A program made the position numbers and the translations under genes. Shown one piece after another: positions 53,928 through 63,380 of a stretch of DNA of 64,000 bases; positions within the stretch are counted from its first letter, which is position 1; every line of letters starts with the position of its first letter. This DNA is from Achromobacter animicus. Lineage in GTDB: Bacteria > Pseudomonadota > Gammaproteobacteria > Burkholderiales > Burkholderiaceae_B. The DNA lies in assembly GCF_902859585.1 (NCBI RefSeq), contig NZ_CADIJM010000001.1, forward strand, positions 124,001 to 188,000. Direction: 5' to 3'. The notes under the pieces are model-generated. The model was given only the letters and a program-made list of their open reading frames with translations. It had not been told where the DNA came from and searched no databases.

Positions 53928-54812
53928 TTAGCTGGTGCGAAGGGCGGCAAGCAACCCTTCGACCGGTTGTAAACGAACATCCAATTCGGCCAGCAGCACG
54001 GCGCGCATGTCGGCGCGGAACGTGTCCAGCCAGGCGCCCGCGGTAATTGCCGGGACGGCCGCCGCCGCGTTGGCCGGCGCGGCGTCAAGGGCTGCGACCG
54101 CTGCATCGCCGTCGGCCCTTGCATTGCCGTCGGCCTCCGCAGCGGTATCAGCCGGCGCGTCGGCGTCAGCCACGTCCTGCGCCTCGGCAGCAGCCTGGGC
54201 TTCTGCGGCAGCCAGCGCCGCTTCCTCGGCCTTGCGCAGCCGGTCAAAGTGCGTCTGCAGCAGCTTCGGAATCGCGCCGAGCAGGGCCCGCTCCTTGGGC
54301 AGCAGCGCGCGGTCCATGATCGCGTCCACCACGGCCAGGCGCGTCCATTCACCATTGCGCGCCGCGACCATCCCGCGCAGACGGCTGCGCAGATTGCCGA
54401 TGCTGGTCTCCATCGTGTGCTGCAACGAGAGATACCGCTGGCGAAAACTCGAATAATCGAACTCGTCCTCGGCCAGGACGGCAGCCAGTTTCTTGGCTGG
54501 CGCCGGTACCGGGGCAATCCGCTTGGCGGCCGTGGCCGCCGTGTCGCTGGCGATGGCGTCCGCCAGGGTGGTGCGCACGCGCACGCATTCGCGTTCTTCG
54601 GCGCTGCTGAACAGGCGGGCGCCGGGCGCAATGACCGGCGGGCTTGTATTCAAGGCCGCCGACAGGGCGATCGCGTCCGTCCAGCCAAGCCATTGGCTCA
54701 GATGGTCGGATAGCGACTGCCTGGACTGCTGGACATCCGCGTCCGTCAGGCGAGTCAGCAAGCGAATGAGCGTCGGGCCGCTTAAACCTGTGCGCTGGGG
54801 GGCTTGCAACAT
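53928..54812 (-). CDS. DUF3348 domain protein
   Basis: 294 aa soluble protein. Start ATG 54810-54812 ([19 protein letters not shown]) behind GGTGGT. A helical core includes [20 protein letters not shown] and [42 protein letters not shown] long Ala/Asp/Glu-rich low-complexity linker (about 225-265) leads to a short C-terminal helical segment. It is the first gene of the motor-like operon. No enzymatic motif; possibly an assembly or regulatory partner (inference). Confidence 0.75.
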   Translation of the reverse strand: MLQAPQRTGLSGPTLIRLLTRLTDADVQQSRQSLSDHLSQWLGWTDAIALSAALNTSPPVIAPGARLFSSAEERECVRVRTTLADAIASDTAATAAKRIAPVPAPAKKLAAVLAEDEFDYSSFRQRYLSLQHTMETSIGNLRSRLRGMVAARNGEWTRLAVVDAIMDRALLPKERALLGAIPKLLQTHFDRLRKAEEAALAAAEAQAAAEAQDVADADAPADTAAEADGNARADGDAAVAALDAAPANAAAAVPAITAGAWLDTFRADMRAVLLAELDVRLQPVEGLLAALRTS

Positions 54813-54982
54813 ACCACCAGAGTCAAAAAGGGGGGAGTTTACACGCTGCGACGGGCCGAGAGGGCCTGTACAGGCGGTCCGGGTGGCCGTCCGGGTCACA
54901 AAACGGGGCCGCATCACGGACGCTGCGTCGAAGGCGCTGCAATACTGTGTCGCCGCCCAGCGAGCAGGAACCCTGGGCCCGC

Positions 54983-55588
54983 ATGGCCGTCGAACGTTCC
55001 ATGGATGCCCGCACCCCCTGGCGATTTGCCCGACGACTTCTCATCCTGGCCGCGTTGGCCGCCCTGGCGGTCTGGGCCTGGCCGCGTCTGCCGGAGGCGG
55101 CGCGCGCGCCCTGGCACATGGCGCGGCTGTCCTGGCAGGACGCGCCCGTGTCGCTGCCCGTGCCGGTGCAGGGCGTGGCGCCCCGGCGGCTGGCCGATAC
55201 CTGGGGCGCAGCGCGGGCGGGCGGGCGCACGCACCAGGGCATCGATATTTTTGCCAAGCGCGGCACGCCGGTGGTGTCGGCGACCGAAGGCGTGGTCACG
55301 CGCATCGGCGAAAACACGCTGGGCGGGCAGGTCGTCTGGGTGATGGGACCGGGCCGGCAGATGCACTATTACGCGCACCTGGACGGCTACGCGGATATCC
55401 GCCGCGGCCAACTCGTTGCCCCGGGCGATGTGCTGGGCTTTGTGGGCAATACCGGCAACGCCAAAGGCACGCCGCCGCATCTGCATTACGGCATCTATGC
55501 AGGGGGCGGCGCGCTCAACCCGTATCCGCTGTTGACCGCGCCCAGCGCACCGCAAGGTTCGTCTCTGCCCGTGTCGTCCGCGCAATAG
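54983..55588 (+). CDS. M23-family metallopeptidase (LytM-type)
   Basis: 201 aa with an N-terminal membrane anchor/signal (about 15-35, [17 protein letters not shown]). The peptidase domain has zinc ligands in HQGIDIFA (His-x3-Asp) and HLHYG (HxH), with the catalytic His in HYYAHLDG. It hydrolyses or binds peptidoglycan stem peptides. ATG 54983 is chosen; ATG 55001 is also possible. It is divergent from the motor-like operon (170 bp) and may be functionally linked to peptidoglycan passage, though the LytM fold is common. Confidence 0.88.
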   Translation: MAVERSMDARTPWRFARRLLILAALAALAVWAWPRLPEAARAPWHMARLSWQDAPVSLPVPVQGVAPRRLADTWGAARAGGRTHQGIDIFAKRGTPVVSATEGVVTRIGENTLGGQVVWVMGPGRQMHYYAHLDGYADIRRGQLVAPGDVLGFVGNTGNAKGTPPHLHYGIYAGGGALNPYPLLTAPSAPQGSSLPVSSAQ

Positions 55589-55664
55589 CCCTGCAAGCAG
55601 CCCGCTGCGCGGTGTAGATTGGTGCCCGGGCCAGAACAACGGGGCAGGCAGTGCCGCAATTTCC

Positions 55665-56894
55665 ATGGACTTTCTGATTGAAACGGCGGCGCGCGCGTTG
55701 GCCGCAGGCGACCCGCTGGGCGCGTTGAATCAGGTGGCGCTGCGCAGCGACGCGCCAGCGCTGGCCTTGCGCGGCATTGCCTTCGCGCAACTGGGTGATC
55801 TGCCCCGCGCCAGGACGCTGCTGCGTAGCGCCGCCCGTGGGTTTGGTCCGCGGCAAGCGGTGGCGCGGGCCCGCTGCGTGGTTGCCGAGGCCGAGATCGC
55901 GCTGGCTTCGCGAGATCTGGGCCACCCGGACAAGGCGCTGGATACGGCGCGCGCCACGCTGAAGGCGCACGGCGACGTGGTCAACGCGGCGCATGCCGGT
56001 CATCTGACGGCGCGCCGCCAGTTGCTGCTGGGGCGGCTGGAAGACGCGGAGCACACCCTCGCGCAGGTGGATGCCGGCTCACTGCCTTGGGCGTCGCGGG
56101 CCATCCAGGACCTGATCGTCGCGGGCATCGCACTACGCCGCCAGCAGGCGGCCGCCGTTCGCGCAGCGCTGGCGCGCGCGGAACAGTGCGCGGAGCGGGC
56201 CGGAATTGCGGCGCTGATGGCGGAAGTGGCCCAAGCGGCGCGGACATTGGACGAGCCAGCCGCCCGGCGTATCGGACTCGACGGCGAGTGCACGTTGTCG
56301 CTGGACCAGGTCGAAGCCTTGCTGGCGTCCGGCACGCTGGTCGTGGATGCCTGCCGGTTCGCTGTGCGGGGTGGGCAAACGGCTGTCGCGCTGGCTGGCC
56401 GTCCCGTGCTGTTTGCGCTGGCGCGGGCGTTGGCGCAGGCCTGGCCAGAGGATGTGACGCGCGACGCGCTGATCGCCCAGGCGTTTCGCACGCGCTACTT
56501 TGACGAGACGCATCGTGCGCGCCTGCGCGTCGAGATGGGCCGCCTGCGCACCGCGATCCGCCCATTGGCCGGTGTCCACGCCACTCGGCACGGCTATGCG
56601 CTTGCGCCTGCGGGCGCTTGCGACGTTGCGGTGCTGGCGCCGGCCGGCGACGAAGCGGATCCGGAGCAGGGGGCGCTGTTGGCCTTTCTGGCTGATGGCG
56701 AAGGCTGGTCGAGTTCGGCGCTGGCGCTGGTGCTCGGATCGAGCCAGCGCACCGTGCAGCGCGCGCTTGAGGCCCTGGCCGAGGCCGGCAGGGTGCAGGC
56801 CTTCGGCCAGGGGCGCGCGCGGCGCTGGATGCTGCCGCCGGTGCCTGGATTCACGACAAGCTTGTTACTCCCGGCGATTCTGCCCGCCCAGTAG
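55665..56894 (+). CDS. Winged-helix regulator with TPR-like N-terminus
   Basis: 409 aa. Residues 1-190 are Ala/Leu-rich helical hairpins resembling TPRs. A central OmpR-like winged-helix stretch (about 245-310: AWPEDVTRDALIAQAFRTRYF, RLRVEMGRLRTAIRPL, HGYALAP) follows. A C-terminal segment (about 325-390) looks like a second HTH (SSSALALVLGSSQRTVQRALEALAEAGRVQ). It should be a transcription factor; targets and ligand unknown. It lies 76 bp after the M23 gene and 31 bp before the propeller gene, its probable partner. Confidence 0.7.
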   Translation: MDFLIETAARALAAGDPLGALNQVALRSDAPALALRGIAFAQLGDLPRARTLLRSAARGFGPRQAVARARCVVAEAEIALASRDLGHPDKALDTARATLKAHGDVVNAAHAGHLTARRQLLLGRLEDAEHTLAQVDAGSLPWASRAIQDLIVAGIALRRQQAAAVRAALARAEQCAERAGIAALMAEVAQAARTLDEPAARRIGLDGECTLSLDQVEALLASGTLVVDACRFAVRGGQTAVALAGRPVLFALARALAQAWPEDVTRDALIAQAFRTRYFDETHRARLRVEMGRLRTAIRPLAGVHATRHGYALAPAGACDVAVLAPAGDEADPEQGALLAFLADGEGWSSSALALVLGSSQRTVQRALEALAEAGRVQAFGQGRARRWMLPPVPGFTTSLLLPAILPAQ

Positions 56895-56925
56895 CATGGA
56901 AGCACCCCTCTAAAAGGAAGCCACC

Positions 56926-57570
56926 ATGAAACGATCACAAGCCGAAATCCTCCATGAATATGGCCCGTTCCCGGGCGTCGAGGCCGTCCATGGGCTGACC
57001 TATGACGGCAAGCAGGTGTGGTTCGCCACGGGCGACAGCCTCGTTGCCCTGGACCCGGCCACCGGACAGACGTCGCGCTCGCTCGACATCACCGCGAATG
57101 CGGGCACCGCCTTTGACGGCACGCACCTCTATCAGATTGCCGATGGCCGGATCCAGAAGGTCGATCCGCAAAGCGGCAAGGTGCTGTCCACCATCCCGGC
57201 GCCCGGCGGCGAGGGCGTGTCTGGCCTGGCCTGGGCGGAAGGCAGCCTGTGGGTCGGCGCCTATCGCGACCGCAAGATCCACCAGGTCGATCCCGAGACC
57301 GGCAACGTGCTGCGCACCATCGACTCCAACCGCTACGTCACGGGCGTTACGTGGGTGGACGGCGAGCTGTGGCACGGCACGTGGGAAGCCGAAGAAAGCG
57401 AATTGCGGCGGCTTGAACCACGCACCGGCGAAGTGCTGGAGGCCGTCGAAATGCCCGCGGGCATTGGCGTATCGGGGCTGGAATCCGACGGTGGCGCCCG
57501 CTTCTATTGCGGCGGGGGCGAGAGCGGCAAGGTGCGCGCGGTGCAGCGGCCGGGCAAGACCCGGGATTGA
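56926..57570 (+). CDS. Beta-propeller protein (Vgb/glutaminyl-cyclotransferase-like)
   Basis: 214 aa. Repeated beta-strand motifs of about 40 residues: GKQVWFATGDSLVALDPATG, HLYQIADGRIQKVDPQSGKV, GSLWVGAYRDRKIHQVDPETGNV, GELWHGTWEAEESELRRLEPRTGEV. No signal peptide, so cytoplasmic. Five blades at most, shorter than Vgb (about 290 aa). May be an enzyme or a binding module read by the upstream regulator. AAAAGGAAG-like site precedes the ATG. Name and activity are uncertain. Confidence 0.65.
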   Translation: MKRSQAEILHEYGPFPGVEAVHGLTYDGKQVWFATGDSLVALDPATGQTSRSLDITANAGTAFDGTHLYQIADGRIQKVDPQSGKVLSTIPAPGGEGVSGLAWAEGSLWVGAYRDRKIHQVDPETGNVLRTIDSNRYVTGVTWVDGELWHGTWEAEESELRRLEPRTGEVLEAVEMPAGIGVSGLESDGGARFYCGGGESGKVRAVQRPGKTRD

Positions 57571-57604
57571 CGCAAAGCATGGGAAAAAACAACAGCAGAT
57601 GGAG

Positions 57605-57622
57605 ATGAGAAGGATTTGCATT
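57605..57622. promoter_or_regulatory. Fur-box-like site upstream of the TonB receptor
   Basis: ATGAGAAGGATTTGCATT matches the reverse-complement Fur consensus ATGATAATGATTATCATT at 14 of 18 positions. It lies 51 bp before the receptor start codon, where Fur repression would act under iron-replete conditions. Confidence 0.45.
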
Positions 57623-57673
57623 TAAACTTCCTGCCGATTTGGCACCCTTTTGACCCACTCGGTAGGAAGCCCA

Positions 57674-59869
57674 ATGCAAGCAGAAAGACGCGCCCGACGC
57701 GGCCACATCGTTCACCCACGTTTCATGCTGCGCCGCACGTCGGCGGCGGTTTTCCTGGCGTTGGCCTCGGGGGCCGTTGCCGCGCAGGACGCCAACGTGT
57801 CGACGCTGCCTTCGGTGCAAGTGGTGGGCGACAACGCCAATCCGAACACCACCGAGGGGACGGGGTCCTACACGCCGCGCGCCACGGCGGCCAGCACCGG
57901 GTTGTCGCTGTCGCTGCGCGAGACGCCGCAGTCGGTCACCGTGATGACGCGCCAGCGCATGGATGACGAAGACATGCGGTCGCTGGCGGACGTCATGGGC
58001 AGCACGCCGGGCATTTCGGTGCAGAACTTCGACAGCGAGCGCTACACGTTCAATTCGCGCGGCTTCAGCATCACCAACTACATGTACGACGGCGTGCCCA
58101 CGGCATTCGACGTGGGCTACGCGGCGGGCGAGTCGTCCGTCGACCCCATCATCTATGACCGGGTGGAGGTCGTGCGCGGCGCAACCGGCCTGATGACGGG
58201 CGCGGGCAATCCGTCGGCCTCCATCAACCTGGTGCGCAAGCACGCCGACAGCCGTGAGTTCAAGGCCGACCTGAGCGCGGGCGTGGGCAACTGGGACACC
58301 TATCGCGTGACGGCCGACCTGTCCACGCCGCTCAATGCCGAAGGCACTGTGCGCGGCCGCATTGTGTCCGCCTACCAGGACAACCATTCGTTCCTGGACT
58401 ACTACCAGAACAAGAAGAAGGTCTTTTACGGCGTCGTGGACGCCGACCTGACCTCGCGCACGACGCTCAGCGTGGGCTACAACTACCAGGACAACGAGCC
58501 GCAGGGCAGCAGTTGGGGCGGCTTTCCGCTCTGGTACGCCGACGGCGGCCGCACCGACTGGCGCCGGTCGCTGAATACCGGCGCGCGGTAGACCTCGTGG
58601 GGCAGCACGACGCAGGGCGCGTTTGCCAGCCTGGAGCATCGCTTCGACAACGATTGGCGCGTTCAGGCCGTGGGCTCGTATTCCAAGAACGAAATGGACG
58701 GCAAGCTGCTGTATCTGTACGGCTGGCCGGACCGCGAAACCGGCCTGGGCATGGGCGCGTCGCCCGCCTGGTATCTGGGCGACCGCAAACAGAATGCGCT
58801 GGACCTGAAGGCCAACGGTCCATTCACGCTGTTTGGCCGCCGTCACGAAGCCGTGATCGGCGCCAGCTTCAACCGGCAGAAGGGCGATTTCAACTACCGG
58901 TCCGCCATCGATGCGGCCGACGTCGGCAACTTCCTGAACTGGAACGGCTCGTATCCCGAACCGGACTGGAACGATTCCATCATCGCCAACCGCTACACCA
59001 CCACCCAGACCGGCTGGTACGGCGCGTTGCGCCTGAACCTGGCCGATCCGCTCAAGCTCATCGTGGGCGGGCGCTACAGCACGTGGAAGACGAACGCGAT
59101 TGGCTTTGGCGGAGAAGGCCGCACCGAGTTCGACAAGAACGCCTTCACGCCGTACGCCGGCCTGCTGTACGACATCAACGACACCTACACCGCATACGTC
59201 AGCTACACCGGCATCTTCAATCCGCAGACCTACCAGGACCGCAACGGCAACTGGTTGGATCCGCTGGAAGGCAAGTCGTACGAGGCCGGCATCAAGGGCG
59301 AATGGCTGGAGGGCCGTCTGAACGCCAGCGCCGCAATCTTCCAGATCGACCAGGACAACGTGGCGCAGGTCGACCCGGGCCAGATAGTGCCGGGCACGAC
59401 CAACCAGGCCTACACGGCCGCGCAGGGTACGCGCAGCCGCGGCTTCGACCTGGAAATGTCGGGTGAAGTGACGCCGGGCTGGAATGTGGCGGCGGGATGG
59501 TCGCATTGGACGGCCAGCGACGGCGAGGGCAACGCGATCCAGACCGACCAGCCGCGCAGCCTGGTGCGCGTCTTCACGACGTATCAGTTGCCGGGCGACT
59601 GGAACCGCCTCACGATCGGCGGCGGCGTGAACTGGCAAAGCCATGTCTACACCATCGCCAGCGGCCCGAACGGCGACGAACGCGTCAGCCAGGGCAGCTA
59701 CGCCATCACCAACCTGATGGCGCGCTACCGCTTCAACCGCAGCCTGTCGGCGCAGTTGAACGTGAACAACGTGTTCGACCGCAAGTACTACAGCCAGATC
59801 GGCTTCTACAGCCAGGGCGCGTGGGCCGCGGGACGCAGCGCGATGCTGACGATGCGCTACCAGTATTGA
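57674..59869 (+). pseudogene. TonB-dependent siderophore receptor, interrupted by an in-frame TAG
   Basis: 732 codons with a nonsense TAG at codon 306 (58589-58591); the reading frame continues uninterrupted on both sides. Part 1 has a signal peptide, the plug domain with ETPQSVTVMTRQ, RGFSITNYMYDG and DRVEVVRGATGLMTGAGNPS, and the first barrel strands. Part 2 encodes the rest of the barrel to the C-terminal aromatic (MRYQY). No N-terminal signalling domain is present. The TAG follows NTGAR and precedes TSWGS; TGG to TAG is a single-base change. Start ATG 57674 has AGGAAG. Without readthrough the product is nonfunctional; a sequencing error is also possible. Confidence 0.8.
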
Positions 59870-59884
59870 TCGCGGGCGTTATGC

Positions 59885-59903
59885 GGGCCGCCTTGCACGG
59901 CCC
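59885..59903 (+). terminator. Possible terminator hairpin after the TonB receptor
   Basis: GGGCCG (59885-59890) and CGGCCC (59898-59903) form a 6-bp perfect stem with a 7-nt loop, 15 bp after the stop codon. Two copies of CCCGGCATTAC follow (59901-59911, 59917-59927). No T-run. Weak. Confidence 0.3.
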
Positions 59904-59938
59904 GGCATTACTGGGGCCCGGCATTACCCGGCCCGGTC

Positions 59939-60868
59939 TCAAGCCGGCCCGACCGGTCCGGAGGCTGCCCGTGCGGCCTCCGCGATGCTGGCGATGAACG
60001 CCTTGGCGGCCTCGGGCATGATGCGTCCGGCCAGCGTCTGCACCTCGAAGTGACGTTCGTTCATTTCGCGGTCGCGTAGCGGCACGGCGACGATCTTTCC
60101 CCATTGCAGGCGGTTGCGGATGGCCAGTTCACCACAGAAGGCCACGCCGCCGCCCGCGCTGGCAAAGCCGACCAGCGCGTCGATGCTGCGGCTGGTGAAC
60201 GCCGCCTCGCAATGCAGTTGCTGGCGGCTGCAACTGATGTCGATCAGCTGGCGCAACGTGGAATCGGGGCTGGGCAGGGCCAGGGGATAGGCGATCAGCT
60301 GCGCCAGCGCCATCTCGCGCCGGTCGGCCAGCGGATGGTCTGCCGCCAGGATCGCGCGCACCGGCGCCGGCACGCGCGCTTCCACGCGGATGTCGCGCTG
60401 CGACGTGAGGCTGAGGGTGATACCGATATCCGCCGAGCCGTCCCGGATGCGCTGGGGGATCTCCTGCTGCGAGCAGACGTCCAGCGAAAACCGGATGCCC
60501 GCGTAGTGCTGCCGGAAAGCCGCGATGGCCGCCGGCACGAACTCCGACGCATAGCCCTCGGTGCTGACGATGCGCACATGGCCCTGCCGCAGGCCGCGCA
60601 GCGCCAGGATGTCGCCCGCTACCCGTTCCACGTCCTGCTGCATGCGCTTGGCGTGCGCGGCCAGGAGTTCGCCGGCGGCGTTCGGGACCATGCCGCGCGC
60701 GCGGCGCTCGAACAGCAAGGTGCCGAGTTCCCGTTCGATGCGGGCGATCTGGCGGCTGACGGCCGAGGGGGCCACATCCAGGCGCCCCGCGGCTTCACTG
60801 ACCGAGCCGGTGCGCACGACTTCCAGGAAATAGCGCAGGGAAATCTCCTGCAGGACGCGGGGGTTCAT
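59939..60868 (-). CDS. LysR-family transcriptional regulator
   Basis: 309 aa. The N-terminal HTH ([37 protein letters not shown]) is typical; the effector domain spans about 95-300. ATG 60866-60868 with GGAG is chosen over an upstream in-frame codon. It is divergent from the dsdA gene (120 bp) and a dyad lies in the gap, so it probably controls D-serine catabolism (DsdC-like role, inferred by position). Confidence 0.85.
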   Translation of the reverse strand: MNPRVLQEISLRYFLEVVRTGSVSEAAGRLDVAPSAVSRQIARIERELGTLLFERRARGMVPNAAGELLAAHAKRMQQDVERVAGDILALRGLRQGHVRIVSTEGYASEFVPAAIAAFRQHYAGIRFSLDVCSQQEIPQRIRDGSADIGITLSLTSQRDIRVEARVPAPVRAILAADHPLADRREMALAQLIAYPLALPSPDSTLRQLIDISCSRQQLHCEAAFTSRSIDALVGFASAGGGVAFCGELAIRNRLQWGKIVAVPLRDREMNERHFEVQTLAGRIMPEAAKAFIASIAEAARAASGPVGPA

Positions 60869-60882
60869 GGTCAACTCCAAGG

Positions 60883-60899
60883 TTTGCGGAAAACGCAAA
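60883..60899. promoter_or_regulatory. Dyad between LysR and dsdA
   Basis: TTTGCG (60883-60888), GAAAA, CGCAAA (60894-60899): a perfect 6-bp-arm inverted repeat with a 5-bp spacer, matching the T-N11-A shape of LysR sites. It lies 15 bp upstream of the LysR start and 90 bp from dsdA. Confidence 0.45.
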
Positions 60900-60988
60900 G
60901 AAGAATTCTAACCATTGATATTGCTGCAAAGCGCTGGCCGCCTCTAGGATGTGGGCATTATTTGCGCTTCCCATTCGCTACCACAGCC

Positions 60989-62338
60989 ATGTTTCAATCC
61001 GACGCTCCTTCCCAATCCCCCGTTCTGGATTCCCTGCGGCAGGCCAAGCCGGTGCTGTGGACAGGCCCGGACATGCCGGCGCCCGCAAGCGGACCGGGTG
61101 CGCATTTCCTGATGGATCAGGTGCTGTCGGCGCAGGAACGCTTTACGCGATTCGCGCCGCTGCTCGCCGAGCTGTTTCCGGAGTTGGCCGAGACGGGCGG
61201 CGTGATCGAGTCGCCGCTGCTCCCTGCCGCGGCCATGCAGGTAGCGATCGGCCTGCCGCCGGACGCCGGCCGGTTGTGGATCAAGGCGGACCACGCATTG
61301 CCGGTGGCCGGCTCCATCAAGGCGCGCGGCGGCATTCACGAAGTGCTGGAATTTGCCGAATCGCTGGCGCTGCGCGAAGGGTTGCTGCTGCCGGGCGATG
61401 ATTACCGCAAGCTGGCCGGTCCTGAAGCCCGCGCCGTGTTCGGCCGGTATCAGGTCGCCGTGGGTTCCACGGGCAACCTGGGCCTGTCCATCGGCGTGAT
61501 TGCATCGGCGCTGGGGTTCCGGTCGGCCGTGCACATGTCTGCCGATGCCAAGGAATGGAAGAAGGCGCGTCTGCGGGCGCGCGGCGTCGAGGTCGTGGAG
61601 CACGCGGGCGACTACGAAAAGGCCGTGGCCGCGGGCCGGGCGCAGGTCGAAGCCGATCCTTTTGGCTATTTCGTGGACGACGAGCGGTCGGCGTCCCTGT
61701 TCATGGGCTACGCCGCCGCCGCGCTGCACCTGCGCGTCCAATTGATCGAGGCGGGCGTGCGGGTCGACGCCGAGCATCCCCTGTTTGTCTACCTGCCTTG
61801 CGGCGTGGGCGGGGCGCCGGGCGGGATCGCCTTCGGCCTGACCCAGCTGTACGGCCCGCACGTGCATTGCTTCTTCGCCGAGCCGGTGCAGTCGCCGTGT
61901 TTCCTGGTGCGCATGATGGCCGGCCAAGGCGAGCTGCCGGGTGCGTCCGCGTCCGCGTCGGTGTATGACGTCGGCCTGACCAACGTGACCGAGGCCGACG
62001 GCCTGGCGGTTCCGACGGCGTCCGAGCTGGCGTACGCGGCGGTGGGCGCGCAACTGCGTGGCGTCTACACCGTTGAAGACGACACGCTGTACGCCGACCT
62101 GGCGCGCCTGAAGGACAGCGAAGGCCTGCGCATCGAGCCGTCCGCGGCCGCAGGTTTCAGCGGTCCGCGCCATCTGTGCGGCACCGACGCCGGCCGCGCA
62201 TGGCTGCGCGCGCACGGCCTTGCCGCGCATCTGCCGCGCGCGACGCACCTGGCCTGGACCACCGGCGGGCTGTTCGTGCCTGACGAAGAATATGACCGAT
62301 TCCTGAGCCGCGGGCGTTCGCTCGCGGCCGGCAACTAG
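60989..62338 (+). CDS. dsdA: D-serine ammonia-lyase (D-serine dehydratase)
   Basis: 449 aa PLP enzyme converting D-serine to pyruvate and ammonia. PLP Lys111 is in [12 protein letters not shown], the glycine-rich phosphate site GSTGNLGLS near 162 and the [14 protein letters not shown] loop near 272. Length matches DsdA (about 440). It is the first gene of a rightward unit with a Bug protein and amidase. It removes toxic D-serine or uses it as a nutrient. Confidence 0.93.
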   Translation: MFQSDAPSQSPVLDSLRQAKPVLWTGPDMPAPASGPGAHFLMDQVLSAQERFTRFAPLLAELFPELAETGGVIESPLLPAAAMQVAIGLPPDAGRLWIKADHALPVAGSIKARGGIHEVLEFAESLALREGLLLPGDDYRKLAGPEARAVFGRYQVAVGSTGNLGLSIGVIASALGFRSAVHMSADAKEWKKARLRARGVEVVEHAGDYEKAVAAGRAQVEADPFGYFVDDERSASLFMGYAAAALHLRVQLIEAGVRVDAEHPLFVYLPCGVGGAPGGIAFGLTQLYGPHVHCFFAEPVQSPCFLVRMMAGQGELPGASASASVYDVGLTNVTEADGLAVPTASELAYAAVGAQLRGVYTVEDDTLYADLARLKDSEGLRIEPSAAAGFSGPRHLCGTDAGRAWLRAHGLAAHLPRATHLAWTTGGLFVPDEEYDRFLSRGRSLAAGN

Positions 62339-62387
62339 GCGCCGACAGACGCGCCGCTTATCCACCACCTCCCCATCGAGCACCGCC

Positions 62388-63368
62388 ATGAAAACCTCGT
62401 TTCTTGCAGTCAGCCTCGCTTTTGCCAGCACCGTCGGCGCCGTCGCGCCCGCAGTGGCCCAGGACGCCTATCCCAGCCGGCCGATTACGCTGGTCGTGCC
62501 TTTTCCGCCGGGTGGCGCCACCGATGTGCTGGGCCGCGTGGTGGCGCAGAAACTGGGGCAGGAATTGGGGCGCACGATCGTGGTGGAAAACCGCGCGGGC
62601 GCTGGCACGGTGATCGGCGCCAGCTTCGTCGCCAAGGCCGCGCCGGACGGCTACACGCTGCTGGTCAGTTCGGGCACGACGTTCACGGTCAACCCGGCCA
62701 TTCAAGCCAACCTGCCGTACGACCCGGTCAAGAGCTTCGAGCCGATCGGCATTGTCGGCCGCACCGGCCTGGCGCTGCTTGCGAACCCCAAGGTGCCCGT
62801 CAAGGACTTGAAGGAGTTTGTGGCCTATGTGAAGGACCCGGCTCACGATCAGCCGCCGTACGGATCGTTCGGCACCGGCACCACCGCGCATTTCGTGGGC
62901 GAGGCCTTTACCTCGGCCGCCAAGCTGAAGATGACGCATGTGCCGTACAAGGGCAGCTCGCCCGCGATGACCGACCTGATCGGCGGACAGATTCCGTTCT
63001 CGGTCGACACCGTGGCCGCGGCCCTGCCGCAAAGCAAGCAGGGCAAGGTGCGCGTCCTGGCAGTGTCCGCGCCCAAGCGCTCCGCCTTCCTGCCCGACGT
63101 GCCCACGTTCGCGGAACAGGGGTATCCGTCGGTCGCGATGGATACGTGGCTGATGGTCGCCGCGCCGCGTGGCCTGCCGGCCGACGTGAAGACGCGGCTG
63201 GAGAAGGCGCTCAAGGCGACCGTCGAATCGCCCGAGGTGGTCAAGAGCCTTGAGGCGCAAGGCTTCGAAGCCGCCTTCGCCAGCGCCGCTGAAGGCGAGG
63301 CGCTGATCCAGCAGGAACTGCCCGTCATGCGTGAAGTGGCGCAGCGGGCCAACATCAAGATCGACTGA
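62388..63368 (+). CDS. Bug-family (TctC-like) periplasmic binding protein
   Basis: 326 aa with a signal peptide (1-24, AVAQ). The hallmark PITLVVPFPPGGATDVLGR and IVVENRAGAGT follow. It lies 49 bp after dsdA and 12 bp before an amidase gene, so the ligand may be an amino acid, amide or derived carboxylate. No permease gene is in view. Confidence 0.88.
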   Translation: MKTSFLAVSLAFASTVGAVAPAVAQDAYPSRPITLVVPFPPGGATDVLGRVVAQKLGQELGRTIVVENRAGAGTVIGASFVAKAAPDGYTLLVSSGTTFTVNPAIQANLPYDPVKSFEPIGIVGRTGLALLANPKVPVKDLKEFVAYVKDPAHDQPPYGSFGTGTTAHFVGEAFTSAAKLKMTHVPYKGSSPAMTDLIGGQIPFSVDTVAAALPQSKQGKVRVLAVSAPKRSAFLPDVPTFAEQGYPSVAMDTWLMVAAPRGLPADVKTRLEKALKATVESPEVVKSLEAQGFEAAFASAAEGEALIQQELPVMREVAQRANIKID

Positions 63369-63380
63369 AGGAAGACGACG

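Noticed and set aside
57347-59644. 765-codon minus-strand frame opposite the TonB receptor
   Set aside because: Because the receptor is interrupted, I considered that the antisense frame might be real. It has no domain, signal or ribosome site, and the plus strand has clear receptor motifs on both sides of the TAG.
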